Positions 57,120 through 64,000 of a DNA stretch of 64,000 bases are shown here, one piece after another (within the stretch, counting starts at the first letter, position 1; each line of letters begins with the position of its first letter). The notes under the pieces are model-generated. The model saw only the letters and a list, made by a program, of their open reading frames with translations. It was not told the origin of the DNA and did no database searches. The translations under genes and the position numbers were made by a program. This DNA is from Pseudomonas sp. B21-056 (lineage in GTDB: Bacteria > Pseudomonadota > Gammaproteobacteria > Pseudomonadales > Pseudomonadaceae). The stretch spans positions 6,200,001-6,264,000 of the forward strand of contig NZ_CP087203.1 in assembly GCF_026016325.1 (NCBI RefSeq), written 5' to 3'.

Positions 57120-58060
57120 ACGACCCGCAAGCCACACCGCCCCCTCAGCCCACGTATGTCGCGTTCGCTGGCGCTCCGTCTGCCTTGCTGGCTGGCCAAC
57201 GGAGCATCGGTGAAATGCCTGACGTGCTCGCGGGGCGCTATCACCTTGAACACTTGCTCGGCGCTGGCGGCATGGGGGTTGTGTATCGCGCACGGGACCT
57301 GCTGCAAGAGCAATACAGCGATCCCGATCCGTACATCGCGCTGAAAATGCTCAATGAGGACGTTGACGAGTCCCCCGACGCCAGCGCCCTGCTCTACAGC
57401 GAATTCACCCTGACCCGGCGATTGCATCATCCGAACCTGTTGCGTCCCTACACCTTCGAAGTGGATGCGGCCCAGCGGCGGGCTTTCATCACCATGGAGC
57501 TGATGCGCGGCCTGACCCTGGACCAACTGCTCTGCGAACGACCCCTTGGATTGCCCTGGCATGAATGGCACGCGATTGCCGTGCCCCTGCTCGATGCTTT
57601 GGCCTACATCCATCGCCGGGGCGTTCTGCACGGCGATGTGAAACCAAGCAACGTGATGCTGAGCGAAGACGGCGTGCGTCTGTTCGATTTCGGCTTGGGC
57701 CTGGCAACGGCGGGTCCCTTGAAAGACCTGCCCAACCTGAATCGCCATCGCCTCAACGCCTGGACCCCAGGCTATGCCGCGCCTGAACTACTGGACGGCG
57801 CACCGCTGTCGGCGGGAGCCGATGTCTATGGCGTGGCTTGCGTGCTGTATGAGCTGGCGAGTGGTAAACACCCGTTCCGTCGCGTGCCTTCAACCCAGGC
57901 TCGCGATGACAGACTGGAACGCAAGCTCAAGGCCCCGCCCCACCTGCCCAGGCGTTGCTGGCCGGCACTACGAACGGCCCTGGCGCCGGATCCGGGGCGA
58001 CGCAATATCGGCGCGGCTCAGTTGCGTGATGCCCTGGGGGGTGTTTCGTCCTGGTGGTGA
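57116..58060 (+). CDS. stk1: Hanks-type Ser/Thr kinase (Stk1/PpkA)
   Basis: The 314-residue kinase has a Gly-rich loop LLGAGGMGVVYRA, ATP-contacting Lys in IALKML, catalytic loop HGDVKPSNVM and FDFGLGLA. The catalytic loop reads HGD instead of HRD, so the Arg that binds a phosphorylated activation loop is missing. It ends without membrane segment or extra domain, the normal length for Stk1. It starts with GTG, overlapping the phosphatase stop. Confidence 0.9.
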   Translation: MNDPQATPPPQPTYVAFAGAPSALLAGQRSIGEMPDVLAGRYHLEHLLGAGGMGVVYRARDLLQEQYSDPDPYIALKMLNEDVDESPDASALLYSEFTLTRRLHHPNLLRPYTFEVDAAQRRAFITMELMRGLTLDQLLCERPLGLPWHEWHAIAVPLLDALAYIHRRGVLHGDVKPSNVMLSEDGVRLFDFGLGLATAGPLKDLPNLNRHRLNAWTPGYAAPELLDGAPLSAGADVYGVACVLYELASGKHPFRRVPSTQARDDRLERKLKAPPHLPRRCWPALRTALAPDPGRRNIGAAQLRDALGGVSSWW

Positions 58061-58233
58061 AGGGTTCAGACAGGGAACCTGCAGAAGCAATTCCTATCAG
58101 CCTCCCCCACAAGGGGCCACCAACTTTTTGAGTATGCCTTGCCAGGAATTGGCGAGGCGGCAATTTGCCATCTACGCTCCGACTGGGCATGCAGGACCTC
58201 CTGAACCCCCTTCGCATTCTTAGGGAAGAGATC

Positions 58234-59355
58234 ATGATGAACGTAACTTGGCCATCCGCGGTTGTGGTTGTTTGTTTACTGACAGGATGTGCGCCGTACC
58301 AGAAGTCTCGGGTTCTTGAGGCCGACGAGCGGTTGCTGACCTACTCCACTCGGGTGGATACAAGTGGCAAGAAAACCGAAGTGCTGTGCCCCGAGCCCAG
58401 CCCGGATGCGCTCAAGACGTTGGCGGGTTCGTTATCCCTGGAGAAAGAGGACGTGGCTGCACTGGCGGCAGCGTTCCAGGAGTCGGGGGCAAGTATCGGC
58501 CTACGAACCCATTCGATTCAGCTGCTGAGGGATCAGCTCTACAGTATTTGCCAAGCCTACGGTAACTCCGGCATTACACCGAGTGCCTACCGGATGATGC
58601 TCACCCGGAATCAGCGCAACACTGTCGCTCTAATGGCGATTGAACAGCTTACAGGGGTTGTCCGTAGCCCAAGCGTAACCCTGAGCGGCTCAGCGACAGC
58701 AGACAGAGCGGGCGCTGTGCTTGAGCTGACCACCCAGTTGAATGCGGCAAATGCGAAGTACAAGGGTATGGATCCCGCGACGGATGAAGCCAAGCAGTTG
58801 AAAGCGTCGATTGATTCCATTGAGGCTGCGCTGAAGGAGGCAAGAAAGTCGCTGGTCACGGCCTCGGGATCAAGCGCATCTACATTGGCAAGCACGAGCG
58901 AGATCAATAAGGACGTAATGACCGTGGTGGCAGCCAGTGTCGAGAAAATTGCCGGCTCGGTTATCGGTGTAGATGACCAGTTTTATCTGTGCCTTGACCT
59001 GTATGAAAGTATTGGCGAAGCCAGGGTCCCGGCCGTACTGAGGGAAAGGTGCTCTGCTGTTTTTGCCAGAGACTTGAGCGTGAAAAGCTTAGGTCGATCA
59101 GATCAACAAGGGCAGCCAGGTCAACCCGGTGCTGGGGGCGTTGTGGATACGACGCCACCTCCTACTCTTGGAGATAACTCCAGAGTCGCTCGTACAGTAA
59201 CCTTGCCATCGGGTGCACAGCTGTTTATCTACGACGATAAGAGTATGGCGGTGATGAGAAAGCTGGAGCCCGGTGAGTCATCCGAGAAGGCGATGGCGGC
59301 CGACTCCAAAGGTTTGCAAAAAGCGATTGAGGAACTTCGCCGAGGGGCGATGTAG
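58234..59355 (+). CDS. Unrecognised lipoprotein downstream of the type VI cluster
   Basis: The 373-residue protein starts MMNVTWPSAVVVVCLLTGCA with a clear lipobox (LLTGC) and a preceding AGAGA site. Residues about 180-225 are Ala/Lys/Glu-rich and probably coiled-coil (LTTQLNAANAKYK, then IDSIEAALKEARKSL). A QGQPGQPGAGG linker follows near 305, and then a short beta segment (RTVTLPSGAQLFIYD). I recognise no family. It lies 173 bp after the kinase on the same strand with AT-richer sequence, so it may be an acquired gene or a type VI accessory. Confidence 0.6.
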   Translation: MMNVTWPSAVVVVCLLTGCAPYQKSRVLEADERLLTYSTRVDTSGKKTEVLCPEPSPDALKTLAGSLSLEKEDVAALAAAFQESGASIGLRTHSIQLLRDQLYSICQAYGNSGITPSAYRMMLTRNQRNTVALMAIEQLTGVVRSPSVTLSGSATADRAGAVLELTTQLNAANAKYKGMDPATDEAKQLKASIDSIEAALKEARKSLVTASGSSASTLASTSEINKDVMTVVAASVEKIAGSVIGVDDQFYLCLDLYESIGEARVPAVLRERCSAVFARDLSVKSLGRSDQQGQPGQPGAGGVVDTTPPPTLGDNSRVARTVTLPSGAQLFIYDDKSMAVMRKLEPGESSEKAMAADSKGLQKAIEELRRGAM

Positions 59356-59491
59356 TTTTCGCGCGACGCGAGCCGAGAGCGCAATGCAATAGCCGGCCCG
59401 ATTGAGTATCGGCTTTGATGCCGTCGACGTAGGGGAAGGCAGGAACTGCTTCTGATGGTGATGAGCTGGGTCGCGGCTGCCACAGATCCTC

Positions 59492-59583
59492 TTGTGGGAG
59501 CGAGCCTGCTCGCGATAGCGATCTGTCAGTCGACATCCATGTTGACTGTTCCGGCCTCATCGCGAGCAGGCTCGCTCCCACAG
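59492..59583. repeat. REP pair
   Basis: TTGTGGGAGCGAGCCTGCTC and the inverted GAGCAGGCTCGCTCCCACAG are present between the convergent lipoprotein and SDR genes. Confidence 0.88.
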
Positions 59584-59610
59584 GGGGTCTGTGTTTGGCT
59601 CACTGGCCTT

Positions 59611-60468
59611 TCAGCAACGTCCTTCCAGGATCGCCGCATAGCCTTCGCGAAAGCTCGGGTAGCGCGGGGTCCAGCCCAGGGCCTTGGCGCGGGCGTTGCT
59701 GCAGCGTTTGCTGCCGGCGCGGCGCACGCTGGCGTCTTCGGCCCAGTCGGTGACGCCCATGTATTCGCGCAACCAGCCCACCACCTCGGCCAGTGCAGCA
59801 GGGGCGTTGTCGACGCCGATGTAGCAGTCGTCGAGGGTTTTGCCCTGACGATCCGCTTCCAGCAGAAAGGCCAACAACCCGGCGGCGTCGTCGGCGTGGA
59901 TGCGGTTGGCGTACAGCGGCGGGTCGACCACCACGCGATAGCCCTGGCGCACCTGGCTCAATAGCCATTCGCGGCCCGGGCCGTAGATGCCCGTCAGGCG
60001 CACGCGGCTGGCCGGGATGCCGCTGTCGAGGGCCACTTGCTCGGCTTCGAGCATCAGCCGACCGGAAAAGCCATCGGCTTCGGTGGGCGATGTTTCATCG
60101 ATCCACTCCCCTGCCTTCTGCCCGTAAACGCTGCTGCTGGACACAAACAGCAACCGCTTGGGCTGCTGGCCATGCTGCTTCAGCCAGCCCAACACATGCT
60201 GTAACCCTTCTATGTACGCCGCACGATAACCCGCTTCGTCGTGCTCGGTGGCAGCGGCGCTGTACACCAGGTAGTCCAGTGGCCCGGTCGGCCAGGCGGC
60301 TGGGCATTGCGCGCTGAACAAATCCCCCGCCACCCCGATAACGCCCGCCGGCAGGCTCGAAACCGAGCGCCGCATGCCATAAACCTGCCATTGCGCCGCC
60401 AGCAACTGGCTGGCGAGACGGCCGCCGATATCACCGCAACCGGCGATCAAAACAGAAGGCGCGGACAT
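59611..60468 (-). CDS. NAD-dependent epimerase/dehydratase family protein (YeeZ-like SDR)
   Basis: The 285-residue extended SDR protein has a Rossmann motif LIAGCGDIGGRLASQL near residue 6, FVSSSSVYG and IYGPGREWLL. The usual Y-x3-K pair is not evident, as in the atypical YeeZ-like group, so a catalytic role is uncertain. It is divergent from exbB. Confidence 0.8.
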   Translation of the reverse strand: MSAPSVLIAGCGDIGGRLASQLLAAQWQVYGMRRSVSSLPAGVIGVAGDLFSAQCPAAWPTGPLDYLVYSAAATEHDEAGYRAAYIEGLQHVLGWLKQHGQQPKRLLFVSSSSVYGQKAGEWIDETSPTEADGFSGRLMLEAEQVALDSGIPASRVRLTGIYGPGREWLLSQVRQGYRVVVDPPLYANRIHADDAAGLLAFLLEADRQGKTLDDCYIGVDNAPAALAEVVGWLREYMGVTDWAEDASVRRAGSKRCSNARAKALGWTPRYPSFREGYAAILEGRC

Positions 60469-60557
60469 CAGGATCTCCTCTGGTAAAGCCGCAGACTAGC
60501 GCGCCAAAGAGACGCGCGGCTAGGAATGCAGGAAAAAAAGATACTCTATTACTTTTG

Positions 60558-60575
60558 TTAACAAGAATTACTTGC
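60558..60575. promoter_or_regulatory. Candidate Fur box upstream of exbB
   Basis: TTAACAAGAATTACTTGCA in an AT-rich patch about 80 bp before exbB resembles the AATGAGAATTATTTGC type of Pseudomonas Fur sites. Iron control of tonB operons is well known; this site is a pattern match only. Confidence 0.45.
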
Positions 60576-60655
60576 AATAATGCACCCCACTTTTGTTCTC
60601 GGCCTCACGAGGTCTGGAAGAACATCGACTTCTTTTTCTCTCAGGTCCGGCCAGC

Positions 60656-61627
60656 ATGAAACGCTCCCTATCCTCCGCTTCGCCAACCAACCGATCTCGC
60701 GCCTGGGGTGCCGTGGCAGCGCTGTTGTGCAGCCTGTTGCTGGCACCTGCCGCCGCGTTCGCCGATGCACAGACACCGGCCACGGCCCCAGCTACCGCGC
60801 CGGCCGCCACCCAGGCCCCGGCCGAGGCCGTCGCCCCCGTTGTAACACCCGTGGCCGGCGAACCGGCCCAAGCCGTGGCAGCCGATGCCCCTGAGGTGCT
60901 CGAGGCCGACAACTCCCTGGGCATGGCCCACGACCTGTCCCCATGGGGCATGTACCAGAACGCCGACATCATCGTGAAACTGGTGATGATCGGCCTGGCC
61001 ATCGCGTCGATCATCACCTGGACCATCTGGATCGCCAAGGGCTTCGAGCTGATGGGCGCCAAGCGTCGCTTGCGCGGTGAAATCGCGGCTCTGAAAAAAG
61101 CCACCACTCTCAAGGAAGCCAGCGCCACGGCAGCGACGGAAGGCACCCTCGCCAACCTGCTGGTGCACGACGCGCTCGAAGAGATGCGCCTGTCGGCCAA
61201 CAGCCGCGAGAAGGAAGGCATCAAGGAACGCGTGAGCTTCCGCCTCGAACGCCTGGTGGCCGCCTGCGGTCGCAACATGAGCAGCGGCACCGGCGTACTC
61301 GCCACCATCGGGTCGACGGCGCCGTTCGTGGGCCTGTTCGGCACCGTGTGGGGCATCATGAACAGCTTCATCGGCATCGCCAAGACCCAGACCACCAACC
61401 TTGCCGTTGTCGCCCCTGGCATCGCCGAAGCCCTGTTGGCAACCGCCCTCGGGCTGGTGGCGGCCATTCCTGCCGTGGTCATCTACAACGTGTTCGCCCG
61501 CTCCATCGCCGGCTACAAGGCCCAGGTGTCCGACGCTTCGGCCGAAGTGCTGCTGCTGGTCAGCCGCGACCTCGACCACCAGCCGACCGAGCGCAGCTCG
61601 CAACCGCACATGGTGAAGGTGGGGTAA
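60656..61627 (+). CDS. exbB: TonB-system energiser protein ExbB
   Basis: The 323-residue protein starts with a signal-like hydrophobic segment and an Ala/Pro-rich periplasmic stretch (about 40-95). Three membrane helices follow (VMIGLAIASIITWTIWIAKG; GVLATIGSTAPFVGLFGTVW; LATALGLVAAIPAVVIYNVF). With ExbD it uses the proton motive force to drive TonB. The long N-terminal extension is typical of Pseudomonas ExbB. The start is ATG 60656. Confidence 0.93.
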   Translation: MKRSLSSASPTNRSRAWGAVAALLCSLLLAPAAAFADAQTPATAPATAPAATQAPAEAVAPVVTPVAGEPAQAVAADAPEVLEADNSLGMAHDLSPWGMYQNADIIVKLVMIGLAIASIITWTIWIAKGFELMGAKRRLRGEIAALKKATTLKEASATAATEGTLANLLVHDALEEMRLSANSREKEGIKERVSFRLERLVAACGRNMSSGTGVLATIGSTAPFVGLFGTVWGIMNSFIGIAKTQTTNLAVVAPGIAEALLATALGLVAAIPAVVIYNVFARSIAGYKAQVSDASAEVLLLVSRDLDHQPTERSSQPHMVKVG

Positions 61628-61633
61628 TCGGCC

Positions 61634-62062
61634 ATGGGCCTGCATTTGAAGGAAGGCGCAGACGACGATCTGGCCGAGAACCACGAAATCAACGTCACGC
61701 CGTTCATCGACGTGATGCTGGTGCTGTTGATCATCTTCATGGTGGCCGCCCCGCTGGCGACCGTGGACATCAAGGTTGACCTGCCGGCGTCGACGGCCAA
61801 GCCATCGCCGCGCCCGGAGAAACCGGTGTTCCTCAGCGTCAAGGCCGACCAGCGCCTGTTCCTGGGCGAAGACGAGGTCAAAGCCGAAACCCTCGGTGCC
61901 ACCCTCGACGCCAAAACCCAGGGCAAAAAGGACACGACGATCTTCTTCCAGGCCGATAAGGGCGTGGACTACGGCGACCTGATGAGTGTGATGGATGCCC
62001 TGCGCGGCGCCGGCTACTTGAAGGTCGGCCTGGTCGGACTCGAGACGGCGCCGAAGAAATGA
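61634..62062 (+). CDS. exbD: TonB-system energiser protein ExbD
   Basis: The 142-residue protein has one membrane helix with the essential Asp (NVTPFIDVMLVLLIIFMVAA). It lies 6 bp after exbB and overlaps tonB by 4 bp (ATGA). Confidence 0.95.
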   Translation: MGLHLKEGADDDLAENHEINVTPFIDVMLVLLIIFMVAAPLATVDIKVDLPASTAKPSPRPEKPVFLSVKADQRLFLGEDEVKAETLGATLDAKTQGKKDTTIFFQADKGVDYGDLMSVMDALRGAGYLKVGLVGLETAPKK

Positions 62063-62817
62063 TCAACACGCGCCAAAAGCTGACGCGTTACGGCGCTAGT
62101 CTGGCGGTGGTGCTGGGCGTGCACGCGCTCGCCATTGCGCTGGCGCTGAACTGGACATCGCGCCCGCCCCTGGAATTGCCGCCCCAGGCCATGATGGTCG
62201 AGCTGGCGCCGCTTCCGGCCCCACCGCCGCCGGCACCGCCGAAAGTCGTCACGCCGCCACGACCGCCGGAGCCGGTTGAAGAGCTGCCGTTGCCGAAACT
62301 CGCCGAAGCGCCGAAGCCGGAGATCTCCGTGCCCAAGCCGGTCAAGCCCAAGCCGAAGCCTCAACCGCCCAAGCCCAAGCCCGTGGAAGAGAAAAAGCCC
62401 GAGCCGCCGAAGGAAGAGCCGTCGGAGCAGAAGCCGAGCGACACCCAGCCAACCCAGGCCCCGAGCGAAAAATCCGCGCAACCGGCCCCTGGCCCGTCGC
62501 CGGCGCAAATGGCGGCCAAGGCCAACTGGCAAGGCACGCTGCTGGCGCACCTGGCCAAGCACAAGAAGTATCCCCTCAGGGCCCGGCAGATGAACAAGGA
62601 AGGCACCAACCGCCTGCGCTTCGTGGTGGATGCCCAAGGTAACGTGCTGTCGTACAAACTGGTGGACAGCGCCGGTACGGAGTCCCTGGACCAGGCCACC
62701 CTGGACATGATCCGCGACGCCCAGCCACTGCCCAAGCCGCCGGCCGACATGCTGACCAACGGCTCCGTCGAAATCGTGGCGCCGTTTGTGTACTCCATCG
62801 AGAAACGCCGACGCTGA
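62059..62817 (+). CDS. tonB: TonB
   Basis: The 252-residue protein has an N-terminal membrane anchor (LAVVLGVHALAIALALNW), a long Pro/Lys/Glu-rich periplasm-spanning region (about 48-140) and the C-terminal TonB domain (KKYPLRARQMNKEGTNRLRF). It couples inner-membrane energy to outer-membrane siderophore and nutrient receptors. Confidence 0.95.
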   Translation: MINTRQKLTRYGASLAVVLGVHALAIALALNWTSRPPLELPPQAMMVELAPLPAPPPPAPPKVVTPPRPPEPVEELPLPKLAEAPKPEISVPKPVKPKPKPQPPKPKPVEEKKPEPPKEEPSEQKPSDTQPTQAPSEKSAQPAPGPSPAQMAAKANWQGTLLAHLAKHKKYPLRARQMNKEGTNRLRFVVDAQGNVLSYKLVDSAGTESLDQATLDMIRDAQPLPKPPADMLTNGSVEIVAPFVYSIEKRRR

Positions 62818-62838
62818 TTCCTGTGGCGAGGGAGCCTT

Positions 62839-62955
62839 GATCGTTCCCACGCTCCGCGTGGGAATGCCTCAAGGGACGCTCCGCGTTCCAGCTCTGACGC
62901 GCCGCAAGCAGGTGTGACGCAGAGCGTCACGGGCTGCGTTCCCACGCGGAAGCGT
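62839..62955. repeat. REP-type palindromes at the second IS copy
   Basis: GATCGTTCCCACGCTCCGCG with TGGGAATGCC, and related GACGCAGAGCGTCAC and TTCCCACGCGGAAGCGT segments, fill the gap after tonB. The last is cut by the insertion sequence at 62956; CGCGGAAGCGT (62945-62955) should be its 11-bp target repeat. Confidence 0.7.
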
Positions 62956-64000
62956 CACTAGTGTCCGGTAAAAACTGAAGGGGGAGCTTGCTCCCCCTTG
63001 CTGTACCTGCCTTTGAGCGATACTCGGCTTTTTCAGACTCGATTCCGGCTATGTTCAGCAGCACTCGCTTTTCACAAATGCTCCAAGCACTCCCTCATCA
63101 GTTGTTCAAAAATGCAGTCAAACGCTGTGGCGCTGATCGTTATGCCAAGCAATTCAGCTCTTGGGATCTGCTCGTCACGCTGATCTTTGGTCAGATAACA
63201 CAAGCCAGCAGCCTGCGCGCCTTGGCGACAGCATCGCAATCGCTGGAACCTCACCATTATCATCTCAACGCTCGCAGCATGGTTCGCTCAACGCTTTGTG
63301 ATGCCTTGAGCAAACGCAGTTCAGAGCCTTTTCGGCTGGCCTGCGAGCACTTGCTGCAGGGCGTTGGCCGCAAGCAGCGCAAGTCCCTGGAAGCGATGGT
63401 CACGCTGATCGACTCGACCTCAATCACCTTGCGCGGTCCCGGCTTCGACGACTGGACCGCTGCGACGAAAACCCGCATAACACAAGGCCTGAAGGTGCAT
63501 GTGGCAATTGATCCACGACAAACAGCACCCACTTACGTGAACATCACTGCCGCCAACGTCAATGACCTGAGTGACGCCCTGACCATGCCGCTTGAAGCAG
63601 GCATCACGTACGTTTTCGACAAGGGATACTGCGATTACAACTGGTGGCACCAGATTGATCAGGTGGGGGCGTTCTTCGTCACACGACTCAAAAAAAATGC
63701 CAATGTGAATCACGTAGAGGATCTGAACAGAGGGGAAAATGCCGACTTCATAGAGTCGGACGAAGCCGTGCGATTTGGCAAAAAACACCTGAATACACGA
63801 CGGTTAAATCACTATCACGACCAAACCGTACGTCGGGTCCAGGTTCGTCGAGATGATCACGAAACGCCGCTGATCCTGGTGACTAATGATTTTTCACGCT
63901 CAGCTGAAGAAATTGCCGACCTGTACAAGCAGCGCTGGCAGATCGAGTTGTTCTTCAAGTGGATCAAGCAAAAACTCAAGCTCAAACGGTACTTCGGATT
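62956..64000 (+). mobile_element. IS4-family insertion sequence, copy 2, cut by the window end
   Basis: It begins with the same CACTAGTGTCCGGTAAAA end as copy 1 and carries the transposase on the plus strand, so the two copies are inverted relative to each other. About 1045 of the expected 1288 bp are inside the window. Confidence 0.93.
63051..64000 (+). CDS. IS4-family transposase, copy 2 (partial at window end)
   Basis: The frame starts MFSSTRFSQMLQALPHQLFK at ATG 63051 and runs open to the window end, covering about 316 of 389 codons, including YKQRWQIELFFKWIKQK. The 3' end lies outside the window. Where I compared translations it equals copy 1. Confidence 0.92.
   Translation, partial: MFSSTRFSQMLQALPHQLFKNAVKRCGADRYAKQFSSWDLLVTLIFGQITQASSLRALATASQSLEPHHYHLNARSMVRSTLCDALSKRSSEPFRLACEHLLQGVGRKQRKSLEAMVTLIDSTSITLRGPGFDDWTAATKTRITQGLKVHVAIDPRQTAPTYVNITAANVNDLSDALTMPLEAGITYVFDKGYCDYNWWHQIDQVGAFFVTRLKKNANVNHVEDLNRGENADFIESDEAVRFGKKHLNTRRLNHYHDQTVRRVQVRRDDHETPLILVTNDFSRSAEEIADLYKQRWQIELFFKWIKQKLKLKRYFG

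Overview
This window looks like a chromosomal segment of a fluorescent Pseudomonas, most likely of the P. fluorescens group. The evidence is high GC, GTG/TTG starts, many copies of 'GTGGGAGCGAGCCTGCTCGC' type REP sequences, and a gene order that follows the P. aeruginosa block around PA5301-PA5339 (pauR, dadX, ridA, dadA, dadR, pauB, pauC, rpmBG, radC, coaBC, dut, algC, argB, pyrE, crc, rph, yicC, gmk, rpoZ, spoT, ridA) and then an exbB-exbD-tonB operon as known from P. putida. I am recalling that synteny, not computing it.

Layout. 1-14.7 kb: D/L-alanine and polyamine catabolism (pauR, dadX-ridA-dadA with divergent dadR, pauB, pauC), a MocR-type regulator with a clear operator cluster, a phospholipase D-like lipoprotein and an MFS transporter. 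An IS4-family element sits at 4310-5597. 14.8-22.5 kb: rpmG-rpmB, a peptide-type substrate-binding protein, radC, coaBC-dut-algC-argB. 22.5-24.6 kb: an accessory two-gene AbiE-like regulator/nucleotidyltransferase module. 24.6-33 kb: core genes again (pyrE, crc, DUF4870, rph, yicC, gmk, rpoZ, spoT, ridA, a lipoprotein). 33-37.6 kb: a second, diverged copy of the AbiE-like module, a DUF6124 gene and an IS110-family element inserted exactly in a REP sequence. 37.9-58.1 kb: a complete single-strand type VI secretion cluster whose order (tssA-B-C-E-F-G-clpV-sigma54 activator-small lipoprotein-fha-tssJ-K-L-M-phosphatase-kinase) is that of HSI-II of P. aeruginosa, but without hcp, vgrG or effector genes. 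It is followed by an unrecognised lipoprotein gene. 59.6-62.8 kb: an SDR protein and exbB-exbD-tonB. 62956-64000: a second copy of the IS4 element in opposite orientation, cut by the window end.

Most notable observations: (1) two homologous AbiE-like gene pairs 9 kb apart, each with an overlapping gene junction and each preceded by two 16-bp palindromes of the same 6-4-6 layout but with different half-sites; (2) the noncoding leader of the IS110 element folds on paper into two hairpins whose loops match the REP target and the element's own ends, as expected of a bridge RNA; (3) both IS families in the window have inserted in REP palindromes, one with a perfect 11-bp target duplication; (4) a MocR gene divergent from a DUF1127 gene with four ATACAGAT half-sites between them.
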